Of a DNA stretch of 64,000 bases, positions 41,691 to 50,385 are shown piece after piece. Within the stretch, counting starts at the first letter, position 1. Each line of letters begins with the position of its first letter. The translations under genes and the position numbers were made by a program. This DNA is from Streptomyces chartreusis NRRL 3882. GTDB lineage: Bacteria > Actinomycetota > Actinomycetes > Streptomycetales > Streptomycetaceae. The stretch spans positions 5,832,001 to 5,896,000 of the forward strand of contig NZ_LT963352.1 of the NCBI RefSeq assembly GCF_900236475.1, given 5' to 3'. The notes beneath the pieces were generated by a model. That model had not been told where the DNA came from and made no database searches. It worked only from the letters and a program-made list of their open reading frames with translations.

Positions 41691-41774
41691 GTGACCAGCG
41701 TGGAGCGCCCCCTCCTCTTTCTCGACGTGGATGGTCCGCTTCGTGCCGTGGAGTCGCACCAGGACCCTCACCCG
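41691..41774 (+). pseudogene. HAD-hydrolase N-terminal fragment
   Basis: GTG at 41691 opens VTSVERPLLFLDVDGPLRAV and stops after 27 codons (TGA 41772-41774). LLFLDVDGPL is the nucleophile motif (DxDG) of haloacid-dehalogenase-like phosphatases, whose full length is usually over 180 residues. The remainder of the gene is missing; the next gene is unrelated. It is probably a deletion remnant. Confidence 0.6.
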
Positions 41775-41869
41775 TGACTTCAACGTGTGCTTGGCTCGGT
41801 GTCCGCCGACCGTTCACTTCCGTGACTGAGTCTGTAGCTCCCCCCAGCCCTTTGACCCACGGGAGCGTC

Positions 41870-42661
41870 ATGACCGCGATCAATCGTCGAAGCATGCTGC
41901 TCGGTGCCGCCGGTGCCACCGCCGCTGGTCTGGCCCTCGCCGGACCCGCCGAGGCCACCGGGAGCGACGGCAAGCGTGAGCCGCTCAACGCCGGTCCGGG
42001 GAAGAAGTGGGACCTCGACGGCAATGCCCAGCGCTTCCGTGGCAACACCGTCGTCTGCCCCGTGCCTCAGGACTCGGCCTTCTTCCACGCCGAGAAGCAG
42101 GCCCAAGAAATCATGAAGCGGTCGTCGCTGGCCGACCAGTACGTCTGCCTACCGCACAACAGCATGCACATGACCGTCTTCGACGTGGTCGCCCAGGACG
42201 CAGTCGTCAACAAGCAGCTGCCGCCGTGGTTGGCGGACTGCCGGGACATGACGGAGATTTCACAGCGAGTTCTGGCGCGCCTTCAAAAGTCTCACCTGAC
42301 GCCGCTCGGCCCGATCACCATGAAGGTCAAGGGCTTCCGCCCCTTCGACGCGAACTTCACCATGGACCTCGCCCCGGCTGACGACACCACGTTCAACATG
42401 CTGTGGACGACTCGTCGGGAGCTGCGGGACCTGCTCGACATCCGTGCCGCGAACTTCGACACCTACCAGTTCCACTCGACCATCGGTTACCGCTTGGTCA
42501 AGCCACTGCCGTCGGACGTGCCCGCGATGGAGAAGATCGCCGCGGACATGGCCGGGCTTTTCACCGGCGCGGCCGCGACCGTGACCTTGGAGCCTGCGGC
42601 GTTCAACCTGTTCGACGACATGCTGGCGTTCCCGCAGGTGTGGCTGCTGCCGCGTGCCTGA
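41870..42661 (+). CDS. Tat-exported 2H-phosphoesterase-like protein (DUF1868 type)
   Basis: Exported protein of 263 residues. INRRSMLLGAAGATAAGLAL is a twin-arginine signal (RRSML) with cleavage near AEATG, residue 29. Two H-x-T motifs occur in the positions expected for a 2H phosphoesterase: HNSMHMTVFDVV (about 98-109) and YQFHSTIGYRLV (about 200-211). That fold cleaves cyclic phosphates or related RNA ends; the resemblance to DUF1868 proteins is from memory. ATG at 41870 follows GGGAG. A longer frame to 41624 runs through the HAD fragment and is not believed. Single gene at the edge of a disturbed patch. Confidence 0.7.
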   Translation: MTAINRRSMLLGAAGATAAGLALAGPAEATGSDGKREPLNAGPGKKWDLDGNAQRFRGNTVVCPVPQDSAFFHAEKQAQEIMKRSSLADQYVCLPHNSMHMTVFDVVAQDAVVNKQLPPWLADCRDMTEISQRVLARLQKSHLTPLGPITMKVKGFRPFDANFTMDLAPADDTTFNMLWTTRRELRDLLDIRAANFDTYQFHSTIGYRLVKPLPSDVPAMEKIAADMAGLFTGAAATVTLEPAAFNLFDDMLAFPQVWLLPRA

Positions 42662-42749
42662 CACCTGGCCGCGCGTCAGCGATTCACGGGCTTCCTCCGC
42701 AGGCCTTCTCCCGCTGTACAGCCCTAGCTCGAGCGTGTAGAACGACGCC

Positions 42750-42998
42750 GTGACGACTCAACCGACGCGGGCGATGTGGTGGGCCGAACTGGCGGTCTTC
42801 CTCGCCGGGGCGGCGGCGACCCTCGCGCTGATCATGTTTCTGTTGTCGCGGACAGCCGGGCACCACCCGGTCTCCCTCGGCGTCGGACCCTCATCCGTGC
42901 TGCTCGCTCTGTCCGTCGGTGTCGGCCTCTTCTGCAGCGGTCGGTTCAGGGCGTGGGGGTTGCGCCGTCGGGCTGCAGCCCTTGCCAAGCGATCTTGA
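42750..42998 (+). CDS. Small two-helix membrane protein
   Basis: 82-residue membrane protein. Helix 1 is AELAVFLAGAAATLALIMFL (about 12-33), helix 2 VLLALSVGVGLFCSGRF (about 49-65). The ends are basic (GLRRRAAALAKRS), placing both termini in the cytoplasm. GTG at 42750 is the start; no strong ribosome site is evident. Function unknown; it seems a stand-alone gene. Confidence 0.55.
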   Translation: MTTQPTRAMWWAELAVFLAGAAATLALIMFLLSRTAGHHPVSLGVGPSSVLLALSVGVGLFCSGRFRAWGLRRRAAALAKRS

Positions 42999-43266
42999 AA
43001 CGGTGAGGGGGCACTTTCATGCCCTCTCGTGGCGAGTTTTGAGGTCAGTGCCGGTCGCCGTTGAGGGGCTCCGGCGCTGTCGCGCTGTCGTCCTCTCCGA
43101 AGTCCGGGGCCTGGAAGGGGTTCGTGGTCGGCGGCGGTGAGGCCGTGGCGGTACTCCGGGGTGCCCCTTCCGGGGCGGAGAACAGCGAGGTCAGATCGAT
43201 GGGAGGTCTCCTTCTGGTGCCAAGCCCCCGGAGGGACCTGGTGTGCCGTGACCGGGCACAGCGGTG
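42999..43266. other. Intergenic, no supported gene
   Basis: 268 bases between convergent genes. The minus strand has an open frame (IDLTSLFSAPEGAPRSTATA onward, ending at 43038) with AGAAGGAG ahead, but only an ATC where a start should be, so it is not called. A CCCC/GGGG hairpin near 43160-43176 may end transcripts. Confidence 0.35.
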
Positions 43267-43488
43267 TCAGAGCTTGGTCATCTTGGCGTACGGGCTCAGG
43301 ATCCGATGCTGGGCCGAGCCGAAATCCACGAGGACCGCGATTCCGTCCTCGATGCCGATGACCCGGCCGAGGCCGTACATGTCGTGTGTGACCTGGTCGC
43401 CCACAGCGAAGTGCTTGGGAGCTGGAATGACCGGGGCCCTGAAGGGGCTGGTGGGCAGATGGCGCTTCGGTGCAGCAGGCTTTGTCAT
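43267..43488 (-). CDS. Small CarD/Tudor-like hypothetical protein
   Basis: 73-residue protein. After a basic N-terminus (MTKPAAPKRHLPTSPFRAPV), KHFAVGDQVTHDMYGLGRVI and GIEDGIAVLVDFGSAQHRIL form a compact five-strand barrel like the RNA-polymerase-interacting (CarD/Tudor) domains; it ends SPYAKMTKL. Such proteins are short and conserved in Streptomyces; the role is unknown. ATG at 43488 is chosen over the upstream frame because the conserved part starts here. Monocistronic and convergent with the membrane protein gene. Confidence 0.65.
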   Translation of the reverse strand: MTKPAAPKRHLPTSPFRAPVIPAPKHFAVGDQVTHDMYGLGRVIGIEDGIAVLVDFGSAQHRILSPYAKMTKL

Positions 43489-43584
43489 TGCCCCTAGTAT
43501 GCGCCCTCGCGTGTTCCGGTGCCTGTGGCTGTCCATGTTCCGCTGTCCGGCACGGCCCCGGCCCGCCTCGGGCACGTGCCTCTC

Positions 43585-44556
43585 TCACGTCCCGTAGTGC
43601 GACCGCAGGCGCTCCTGCGCCCCCGTCCCGGCTCCCACCCTGTCCAGCCCCAGCAGCGCCGCGCCGAGGACAGGGCCGGCCGTGACGACCTGCGGGGTCG
43701 CCTTGGGGGCTCGGTCGGCCAGGACGTCGGCGATCCTGCCGTTCAGCTGCGGGTGCTGGGCGGCCAGCACCCCGCCGCCCAGGAGGACGGGCGTCGGCTC
43801 GTCCAGCAGGTCCAGGCGGGTCAGGGCCACCACGGCCATCGCGACCACTTCGTCCGCCTGGCGTTCCACGATCGCGCGGGCGACCGGGTCGCCGTCCGCC
43901 GCCGTCGCGAAGAGGACCGGCGTCAGCTCGTGGCGACGGGGCTGCTCGATGTCGCCCAGGTGCAGTGCCTCGATGAGGGCGTACATGGAGGGCAGGCCGA
44001 AGTGGGCGGGGAGGGTGTGGGCCAGGGCCGTGGCATCGCCACGGCCGTCCTCCGCGCGAGCCGCGTGCCACAGCGCCTCCTCCGACAGGCCCCAGCCGCC
44101 GCCCCAGTCGCCCGAGACCCTGCCGAGCGCCGGGAAGCGGGCCGTGCGGCCGTCGGGGCGCATGCCGACGCAGTTGATGCCCGCGCCGCAGACGACCGCG
44201 ACACCGCGGGGTTCCGTCACACCGGCCCGCAGGACGGCGAAGGTGTCGTTCCGGACCGTCACCGTCGGGCCCCAGCCGCGCGCGTGCAGAGCGGCCGCCA
44301 ACTGGTCCTCCTCGACCGGGAAGTCGGCGTTGGCGAGGCAGGCCGAGACGTGGTCGACGGAGGGGAGACCGGCGGTGGAAAGGGCCTGGGCGACCGTGTC
44401 GGTCAGGGTGTCCATCGCCGCGTCCAGGCCTACCGCGGGTGGCCGGAAGCCGCCCCCGCGTGCCGTGGAAAGGACCTCTCCGTCCGCCGTCACGATCGCG
44501 ACGTCCGTCTTGCTGTTGCCGGCGTCGATGGCGAGGACACGTGCGGTCAGGCCCAC
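43585..44556 (-). CDS. csnK: Glucosamine/N-acetylglucosamine kinase CsnK
   Basis: Sugar kinase of 323 residues in the BadF/BadG/N-acetylglucosamine kinase branch of the ASKHA fold. The phosphate-1 loop is LAIDAGNSKTDVAIVT, phosphate-2 is AVVCGAGINCVG, SGDWGGGWGLSEEALW carries the sugar-binding region, and TPVLLGGGVLAAQHP is the adenosine loop. It would phosphorylate the aminosugar released inside the cell, the last step of chitosan-oligosaccharide use. GTG at 44556 overlaps the GH4 gene by ten bases. It closes the csn operon, whose gene order (csnR, E, F, G, H, K) is that reported for S. coelicolor and S. lividans. Confidence 0.85.
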   Translation of the reverse strand: MGLTARVLAIDAGNSKTDVAIVTADGEVLSTARGGGFRPPAVGLDAAMDTLTDTVAQALSTAGLPSVDHVSACLANADFPVEEDQLAAALHARGWGPTVTVRNDTFAVLRAGVTEPRGVAVVCGAGINCVGMRPDGRTARFPALGRVSGDWGGGWGLSEEALWHAARAEDGRGDATALAHTLPAHFGLPSMYALIEALHLGDIEQPRRHELTPVLFATAADGDPVARAIVERQADEVVAMAVVALTRLDLLDEPTPVLLGGGVLAAQHPQLNGRIADVLADRAPKATPQVVTAGPVLGAALLGLDRVGAGTGAQERLRSHYGT

Positions 44557-45812
44557 GCGAGGTGCTCCCGGTTGTGTGCGATCAGCCGGTCGGTGAGTGC
44601 CTCGGCGTACTCGTACTGGCCGATGAGGGGGTGCGAGAGGAGGGCCCGGAAGACGCGGGTCCGGCCGCCGTGCAGGGCCGCCTCCAGGGCCAGGTCCTCG
44701 TAGGCCGTCACGTTCGCCATCAGGCCCGCGTAGAGGGGGTCCACGGACGGGACCGGGAGGGGGGACGCCCCCTTCGCGCCCACCGCCGCCTGCACCTCGA
44801 TCACCGCGTCGTCGGGGAGGAACGGGAGCGTGCCCCGGTTGTACGTGTTCACCACCTGGTAGGGGGTGCCGCCGCCGCCCAGCAGGGCCGCCGCCAGGTC
44901 GACCGCCGCCTCCGAGTAGTAGGCGCCGCCCCGTTCGGCGAGCAGGGCCGGCTTCCCGTCCAGGGACGGGTCGGCGTACAGGGTCAGCAACTCGCGTTCC
45001 ATGGCCGCCACTTCGGCCGCGCGGGACGGCTTCGTCCCGAGTTCTCGTACGACCTCGTCGTGCGCGTAGTAGTAGCGCAGGTAGTACGACGGGACCACGC
45101 CCAGGCGGTCGAGCAGGGCGCGGGGGAGGCGCAGGTCCGCCGCGATCCTGTCGCCGTGCCGGGTCAGGAGTCCGGGCAGGACGTCCTCGCCTTCGGGGCC
45201 GCCGAGGCGTACGCCCGTTTCCCAGGTGAGGTGGTTGAGGCCCACGTGGTCCAGGTGGACCTCCGGGGGCTCGACGCCCAGCAGGCCCGCGAACTTGCGC
45301 TGGAGGCCGATCGCCACGTTGCACAGGCCCACCGCCTTGTGGCCCGCCCGGAGCAGGGCGCGGGTCACGATGCCGACCGGGTTCGTGAAGTCGATGATCC
45401 AGGCGTGGGGGTTGGTGCGGCGTACCCGGTCCGCGATGTCCAGGACCACCGGGACCGTGCGCAGGGCCTTGGCCAGGCCGCCGGCGCCGGTCGTCTCCTG
45501 GCCCACGCAGCCGCACTCCAGGGGCCAGGTCTCGTCCTGTTCCCGGGCCGCCTGGCCGCCGACGCGGAGTTGGAGGAGTACCGCGTCCGCGCCGTCGACC
45601 GCCTGGTCGAGGTCGGTCGTGGTGGTGATGCGGCCGGGGTGGTCCTGGCGGGCGAGGATGCGGCGGGCGAGGCCGCCCACCAGGTCCAGGCGGTCCTGCG
45701 CCGGGTCCATCAGGACCAGTTCCTCGACGGGCAGGGTGTCCCTCAGGCGGGCGAAGCCGTCCACGAGTTCGGGGGTGTAGGTCGAGCCTCCGCCGACCAC
45801 GGTGAGTTTCAT
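44547..45812 (-). CDS. csnH: GH4 6-phospho-beta-glucosidase-like enzyme CsnH
   Basis: NAD- and Mn-dependent glycoside hydrolase of family 4, 421 residues. The dinucleotide loop is LTVVGGGSTYTPELVDGFAR. IDFTNPVGIVTRALLRAGHK precedes GLCNVAIG, whose Cys is a metal ligand, and LNHLTW supplies the metal-binding His. PYYYAHDEVV-type residues (YYLRYYYAHDE) hold the catalytic tyrosine. It is expected to split imported aminosugar disaccharides by a redox-elimination mechanism. ATG at 45812 (MKLTVVGGGSTY) has AAAGGG upstream. It lies 43 bases after csnG and overlaps csnK. Confidence 0.87.
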   Translation of the reverse strand: MKLTVVGGGSTYTPELVDGFARLRDTLPVEELVLMDPAQDRLDLVGGLARRILARQDHPGRITTTTDLDQAVDGADAVLLQLRVGGQAAREQDETWPLECGCVGQETTGAGGLAKALRTVPVVLDIADRVRRTNPHAWIIDFTNPVGIVTRALLRAGHKAVGLCNVAIGLQRKFAGLLGVEPPEVHLDHVGLNHLTWETGVRLGGPEGEDVLPGLLTRHGDRIAADLRLPRALLDRLGVVPSYYLRYYYAHDEVVRELGTKPSRAAEVAAMERELLTLYADPSLDGKPALLAERGGAYYSEAAVDLAAALLGGGGTPYQVVNTYNRGTLPFLPDDAVIEVQAAVGAKGASPLPVPSVDPLYAGLMANVTAYEDLALEAALHGGRTRVFRALLSHPLIGQYEYAEALTDRLIAHNREHLAWA

Positions 45813-45855
45813 TGCGTCCAACCCTTTGCTTGCGTCTGACCTTTGCGCCGGTGAG

Positions 45856-46749
45856 CTAACCCTTGACGCCGGTGAGCGTGACACCCTCGACAAACGCCTT
45901 CTGGGCGAAGAAGAACACGAGGATCACGGGGGCCATCACCAGCACGGTGGCGGCCATGGTGAGGTTCCAGTCGGTGTGGTGGGCGCCCTTGAACGACTCC
46001 AGGCCGTAGGACAGGGTCCAGGCGCCCGGGTTCTCCGAGGCGTAGATCTGGGGTCCGAAGTAGTCGTTCCACGCGTAGAAGAACTGGAAGAGGGCCACTG
46101 CGGCTATGCCCGGTTTCGCCATCGGGAGCACGACCTTCAGGAGGGCGCGCAGGTCGCCGCAGCCGTCCACCTTGGCCGCGTCCAGGTACTCGTCGGGGAT
46201 CGTGGTGAGGAACTGGCGCAGCAGGAAGATCGAGAACGCGTCGCCGAACGCCATGGGGATGATCAGCGGCCAGAGCGTGCCGGACAGGTCGAGCTGCTTC
46301 GCCCAGAACAGGTACATCGGGATGATGATCACCTGCGGCGGCAGCATCATCATCGAGATGACCAGCATCAGGGCCAGGTTTCGGCCCCGGAAGCGGAACT
46401 TCGCGAGGGCGTAGGCCACCGGGATCGAGGAGATCACGGTGAGCGCCGTGCCCAGGACCGCGTAGCACAGGGTGTTCCGCCACCAGGTGAGGAAGCCCGG
46501 GGTGTCGAAGACCCTGCGGTAGTTGTCCCATTCCCAGGTGTGCGGGATCAGGTCGCGGCTGAGTGCCTGGCTGTCGCTCATGAGCGAGGTGAGCAGGACG
46601 AACAGGAAGGGGAGGGTGAAGAAGAGGGCTGCCGCGACGCCCAGGGAGTGGATCGCGATCCACTCCAGGAACGCCCTGCGGTGGGCCGTGCGTTCCGCGG
46701 GGGAGGGCGGTGCCTTCAGCACCAGTGGCTTGTCCAGTAGTTGCGTCAT
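45856..46749 (-). CDS. csnG: Sugar ABC permease CsnG (MalG type)
   Basis: Membrane permease of 297 residues with six helices. The ABC contact loop EYLDAAKVDGCGDLRALLKV carries the EAA motif; PAGAINRFLLRQFL-type sequence (FSIFLLRQFLTTIP) precedes it. This is the MalG-like half of the importer, with an N-terminal cytoplasmic extension of 25 residues. ATG at 46749 overlaps the csnF stop as ATGA. As with most Streptomyces sugar importers no ATPase gene is in the operon; the shared ATPase MsiK is probably used, which is an inference from the genus. Confidence 0.88.
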   Translation of the reverse strand: MTQLLDKPLVLKAPPSPAERTAHRRAFLEWIAIHSLGVAAALFFTLPFLFVLLTSLMSDSQALSRDLIPHTWEWDNYRRVFDTPGFLTWWRNTLCYAVLGTALTVISSIPVAYALAKFRFRGRNLALMLVISMMMLPPQVIIIPMYLFWAKQLDLSGTLWPLIIPMAFGDAFSIFLLRQFLTTIPDEYLDAAKVDGCGDLRALLKVVLPMAKPGIAAVALFQFFYAWNDYFGPQIYASENPGAWTLSYGLESFKGAHHTDWNLTMAATVLVMAPVILVFFFAQKAFVEGVTLTGVKG

Positions 46750-47690
46750 CGTTCACCTGCCTGGATCAGACCGCCCTTGCGGCGCATCAGCAGCGCGGTG
46801 AAGGCCATGGAGAGGGCGAAGAGGATCAGGGCGACCACGCAGGCGGAGCCGTAGTCGAAGCGCTGGAAGCCCAGGTTGTAGACGAGTTGGGGGAGGGTGA
46901 GCGTGGACTTGTCCGGGTAGCCGGGCTCGAACTGGGTGCCCGCGCCCTGGATCACGCCCGAGGCGACCTTCCCGGCGATCAGTGGCTGTGTGTAGTACTG
47001 CATGGTCTGGATCACGCCGGTGACGACCGCGAACATGACGATCGGGGAGATGTTCGGGAGCGTGACGTAGCGGAAGCGCTGCCAGGGTGTCGCGCCGTCC
47101 AGTTCCGCCGCCTCGTACTGCTCCTTCGGCACGTCCAGCAGCGCGGCCATGAAGATGACCATCAGGTCGCCGATGCCCCAGAGGGCCAGGAGGGTGAGGG
47201 CCGGCTTCGACCAGGTGGGGTCGTTGAACCAGCCGGGGGCGGGGAGCCCGGTCCTCTCCAGGAGGGAGTTGACCGGGCCCGTGCCGGGGTTGAGGAGGAA
47301 GGCGAAGGCCATGGTGGCCGCCACGGGCGGGGCCAGGTACGGCAGGTAGAAGAGGGTGCGGAAGACACCCGTACCCGTCTTGATCTTGGTGATCAGCAGG
47401 CCCACGCCCAGGCCGAAGGCGACCCGGAGCGTGACCATGACGAGGACCAGCCACAGGGTGTTGCGCAGGGCGGGCCAGAACAAGGGGTAGTGCTCGAAGA
47501 CGTACGTCCAGTTCTTCGTGCCGGTCCAGGCGGGCGGCCGGAAGCCGTCGTAGTGCATGAAGGAGAAGTAGACGGTGGAGACCAGGGGGTAGGCGAAGAA
47601 GACCGAGAAGCCGATCAGCCAGGGGGAGAGGAAGGCGAGGGTGCGGAGCGTCGAGCGGCGGTGTTTCGCGCGCAGAGTATGGGTGCTCAT
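46746..47690 (-). CDS. csnF: Sugar ABC permease CsnF (MalF type)
   Basis: Membrane permease of 314 residues, MalF-like partner of CsnG. Six helices are visible, starting with TLAFLSPWLIGFSVFFAYPL. The EAA loop, KEQYEAAELDGATPWQRFRY, docks the ATPase. TGVIQTMQYYTQPLI and the C-terminal ALILFALSMAFTALLMRRKG complete the channel. Together with CsnE and CsnG it should import chitosan-derived oligosaccharides. ATG at 47690, with the csnE stop just upstream, and an ATGA overlap with csnG show tight coupling. Confidence 0.88.
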   Translation of the reverse strand: MSTHTLRAKHRRSTLRTLAFLSPWLIGFSVFFAYPLVSTVYFSFMHYDGFRPPAWTGTKNWTYVFEHYPLFWPALRNTLWLVLVMVTLRVAFGLGVGLLITKIKTGTGVFRTLFYLPYLAPPVAATMAFAFLLNPGTGPVNSLLERTGLPAPGWFNDPTWSKPALTLLALWGIGDLMVIFMAALLDVPKEQYEAAELDGATPWQRFRYVTLPNISPIVMFAVVTGVIQTMQYYTQPLIAGKVASGVIQGAGTQFEPGYPDKSTLTLPQLVYNLGFQRFDYGSACVVALILFALSMAFTALLMRRKGGLIQAGER

Positions 47691-47693
47691 GGC

Positions 47694-49031
47694 CTACTTC
47701 GCCTGCGCGATGTCCGTGTCGATCTGCCGGGCGGTGTCCCGAAGGCCCTTCTTCAGGTCGGTGGCCTTGCCGCTCTCGTAGGCGTAGCCGAACTCCTGGA
47801 TCGTGGTGAGGTAGACGCCGCCGTTGACGGAGGCGGGGGCGGTGGTGGAGTCCGGGTTCGCGGCGATCTCCAGGAACGTCTTGAAGCGCGGGTCGTACTT
47901 CAGCTTCGGGGACTTCAGGGCCGCGAGCGTCGAGGGCACGTTGTGGATGGCGTTGGAGAAGTTCACCACCGCGTCCGTGTCGGTGGTCATGTACTTCACC
48001 AGCTCCCAGGCCGCGTTCTGCTTCGTGCTGGTCGCGGCGATCCCGGCGATGGTGCCGGTGATGTAGCCCTTGCCGTACTGGTCGGCCTGGTCGTCGGGGA
48101 CGGGCAGCGGGGCCACGCCGATGTCGAACTTCGGCTTGGTGTCCAGGGCCATGCCCAGGCGCCATTCGCCGTCGAGCTGCATGGCGACCTGGCCGGTGTG
48201 GAAGGGGTGCTTGGGGCCCCACTCGTCGCCGAGCCCGGAGCGGTAGGTCTCCAGCTTGCGGTAGCCGCCGAGGGCGTCGACCAGCTTCTTCTGGACCCTG
48301 AAGGCCTGTGCGAAGGCCGGGTCCTCGGCGACGTTCGACTTGCCGTCCTTGTCGAAGTACGTGGGGGAGAACTGGCCGAGGTAGTGCTCGGTGGTGGTCT
48401 CCCAGCCGTGGTAGTTCGGCATGAAGCCGAGCTGCTCGTAGGAGTCGCCCTGGGGGATCGTCAGCTTCTTTGCGACCTCCTCGAACTCGGACCAGGTCTT
48501 CGGCGGGGCGGCGATACCGGCCTTCTTGAACGCCGTCTTGTTGTAGTAGAGGCCGTACGCGTCGCCGAGGAGGGGCACCGCGCAGCGGTCCCCCTCGAAC
48601 TGGGTGTACTCGTTCATCGCCTTCGGGAAGGTCTTCTCCGGGTCGATGCCCGACTTCTCGAAGAACGGGTTGAGGTCCACCAGGGCACCGGACGAGCAGA
48701 ACCTCCCGACGCTGTTCGTGGTGAAGGACGAGATCACGTCCGGAGCCTTGCCGCCGCCGGTGCGCAGGGCCTGGTTGATCTTGTCGTCGGTCATGTTGCC
48801 GACGACGTTCACATGGATGGTGGGGTGCGTCTTCTCGAAGCCTGCGACCAGGTCCTTGACGGCCTTCACCTCCGACGGCGCGCTCCAGGCGTGCCAGAAG
48901 TTGAGGGTCGTCTCCTTGGACGCGTCGTCGCTCGTACCCGCGTCCGACTGGCCGGTGCACGCGGTGGCGAGGAGGGCGAGGCAGGCGGAGGCGGCGAGCG
49001 CGAAGGTCGCTTTTCTGGATGTTCCGGGCAT
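47694..49031 (-). CDS. csnE: Chitosan-oligosaccharide-binding lipoprotein CsnE
   Basis: Family 1 extracellular sugar-binding protein of 445 residues. ALAASACLALLATACTGQSD is a lipoprotein signal with the lipobox LLATAC, so the protein is anchored by acylated Cys25. The two-lobed binding domain reads ETTLNFWHAWSAPSEVKAVK at its start, and GQVAMQLDGEWRLGMALD and QNAAWELVKYMTTDTDAVVN show the family's hinge and C-lobe pattern. It delivers substrate to CsnFG. ATG at 49031 lies 56 bases after csnR, so csnE is in the same transcription unit. Confidence 0.88.
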   Translation of the reverse strand: MPGTSRKATFALAASACLALLATACTGQSDAGTSDDASKETTLNFWHAWSAPSEVKAVKDLVAGFEKTHPTIHVNVVGNMTDDKINQALRTGGGKAPDVISSFTTNSVGRFCSSGALVDLNPFFEKSGIDPEKTFPKAMNEYTQFEGDRCAVPLLGDAYGLYYNKTAFKKAGIAAPPKTWSEFEEVAKKLTIPQGDSYEQLGFMPNYHGWETTTEHYLGQFSPTYFDKDGKSNVAEDPAFAQAFRVQKKLVDALGGYRKLETYRSGLGDEWGPKHPFHTGQVAMQLDGEWRLGMALDTKPKFDIGVAPLPVPDDQADQYGKGYITGTIAGIAATSTKQNAAWELVKYMTTDTDAVVNFSNAIHNVPSTLAALKSPKLKYDPRFKTFLEIAANPDSTTAPASVNGGVYLTTIQEFGYAYESGKATDLKKGLRDTARQIDTDIAQAK

Positions 49032-49087
49032 GGCGGAGCTCCCTGAGGTACGGGGAAGAAGGGAAATACCGGGGGAGGGGGGTGGGT

Positions 49088-50299
49088 TCAGCGGGAGGTG
49101 TCGAAGACCTCGTCGCGCGTGGTCGCGAGCGCGCTCTCCAGCGCGCCCCGCAGCACGGGGTGTTCACGGACGTCACCCACGACCAGGCGCGGGCGGGACG
49201 CGGCCAGTTCCTCCAGCTCGGCCTGGACGAGGGCGCGCAGCGCCTCGCCGCCCGAGGTGAGGGACGCGCCGCTCAGCACGACGAGCTCGGGGTCGAGGAC
49301 CGAGACGAGGGAGGCCAGACCGGTGGCCAGCCGGGTCGCGTAGGTCCGCAGGAGGTGGCGGTGCGGTTCGTCGTCGGCCTCGGCGGCCCGGGCCACCAGG
49401 TGTGCGGCGGCCTCGGCGTACGGGCCCGGGGGGATGTCCTCGATGCCGAGTTCGCGGGCCAGCCTGGGGACGGCCTGGGAGCCGGCCAGCTCCTGGTAGC
49501 CGCCGCTGTTGGCCTTGGTGACCTGGCGGACCAGGGGCGTGCCCGGCACCGGCAGGAAGCCGACCTCGCCGGCGCCGCCGGTCCAGCCGCGGTGCAGCCG
49601 GCCGCCCAGGACCAGGGCGGCGCCCAGGCCCTCCTGGTTCCACAGCAGCACGAAGTCCGTGTGGCCCCGGGCCGCGCCCAGCCGCTGTTCGGCGAGCGCG
49701 ACCAGGTTGACGTCGTTCTCGTACTCGAACGGCATCGGCAGGGCCGCGGCGAGTTCGTCCAGGAGGGTGGGGGAGTGCCAGCCGGGGAGGTGCGAGGCGT
49801 AGCGCAGGCGGCCGGTGGTGGGGTCGAAGGCGCCGGGTGTGCCGATGACGAGCCGGTGGACGTCGTCCCGGGCGAGGCCCGCCGCCTTCACCGCGCCGTC
49901 CAGGGCGTCGGTGACCTGCTGGACGACGGGGGTGCCGGTGCGTCGGCCGGGGGTGGGCAGCTCGTGGCGCCCGACCGTACGGCCGGTGATGTCGGCGACG
50001 GCGGCGAGGATCCGGTGGGGGGTGACGTCGAGTCCGGCGGCGTAACCGGCCGCCGGGTTGACCTCGTACAGCTGGGCGTTCGGGCCCGGCCGGCCTTCGG
50101 TGGTGCCGGTGGCCAGGACGAGGCCCGCGGCCTCCAGGCGGGCCAGGAGCTGGGAGGCGGTCGGCTTGGACAGGCCGGTGAGCTTGCCGATCCGGGTGCG
50201 GGACAGCTGCCCGTGCTCCAGCAGCAGGTCCAGGGCGGCCCGGTCGTTCATGGCGCGCAGGACGCGCGGGGTGCCCGGCGTTCCGGCGGTTCCTGCCAT
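49088..50299 (-). CDS. csnR: ROK-family repressor CsnR
   Basis: Transcription repressor of 403 residues. An N-terminal winged helix (ALDLLLEHGQLSRTRIGKLT, then GLSKPTASQLLARLEAAGLV) is followed by a ROK fold with the ATP-like loop AAGLDVTPHRILAAVADITG and VLSGASLTSGG. The usual ROK zinc signature (CxCGxxGCxE) is replaced by GRLHRGWTGGAGEVGFLPVP, so metal and sugar-kinase activity are lost. CsnR in S. lividans represses the csn operon and chitosanase, and is released by chitosan oligosaccharides. ATG at 50299 is preferred to the GTG at 50311. The palindrome at 50386-50400 is its likely operator. Confidence 0.86.
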   Translation of the reverse strand: MAGTAGTPGTPRVLRAMNDRAALDLLLEHGQLSRTRIGKLTGLSKPTASQLLARLEAAGLVLATGTTEGRPGPNAQLYEVNPAAGYAAGLDVTPHRILAAVADITGRTVGRHELPTPGRRTGTPVVQQVTDALDGAVKAAGLARDDVHRLVIGTPGAFDPTTGRLRYASHLPGWHSPTLLDELAAALPMPFEYENDVNLVALAEQRLGAARGHTDFVLLWNQEGLGAALVLGGRLHRGWTGGAGEVGFLPVPGTPLVRQVTKANSGGYQELAGSQAVPRLARELGIEDIPPGPYAEAAAHLVARAAEADDEPHRHLLRTYATRLATGLASLVSVLDPELVVLSGASLTSGGEALRALVQAELEELAASRPRLVVGDVREHPVLRGALESALATTRDEVFDTSR

Positions 50300-50385
50300 G
50301 CGTGTCCACACCTGCCCTTCGGCTGCTCAGCTTCTCAGTGATCCGGCGGGGAAGTCCATCGGGCGACCGGTCTCCGACCCACTGT

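Noticed and set aside
41191..42661. Prophage remnant based on the peptidoglycan-binding protein
   Set aside because: No holin, tail, capsid or terminase genes nearby; a single small binding module is not enough.
43038..43200. Minus-strand short frame IDLTSLFSAPEGA with AGAAGGAG ahead
   Set aside because: The sequence looks protein-like, but the codon at the start position is ATC and no ATG, GTG or TTG is available, so it was not called as a gene.
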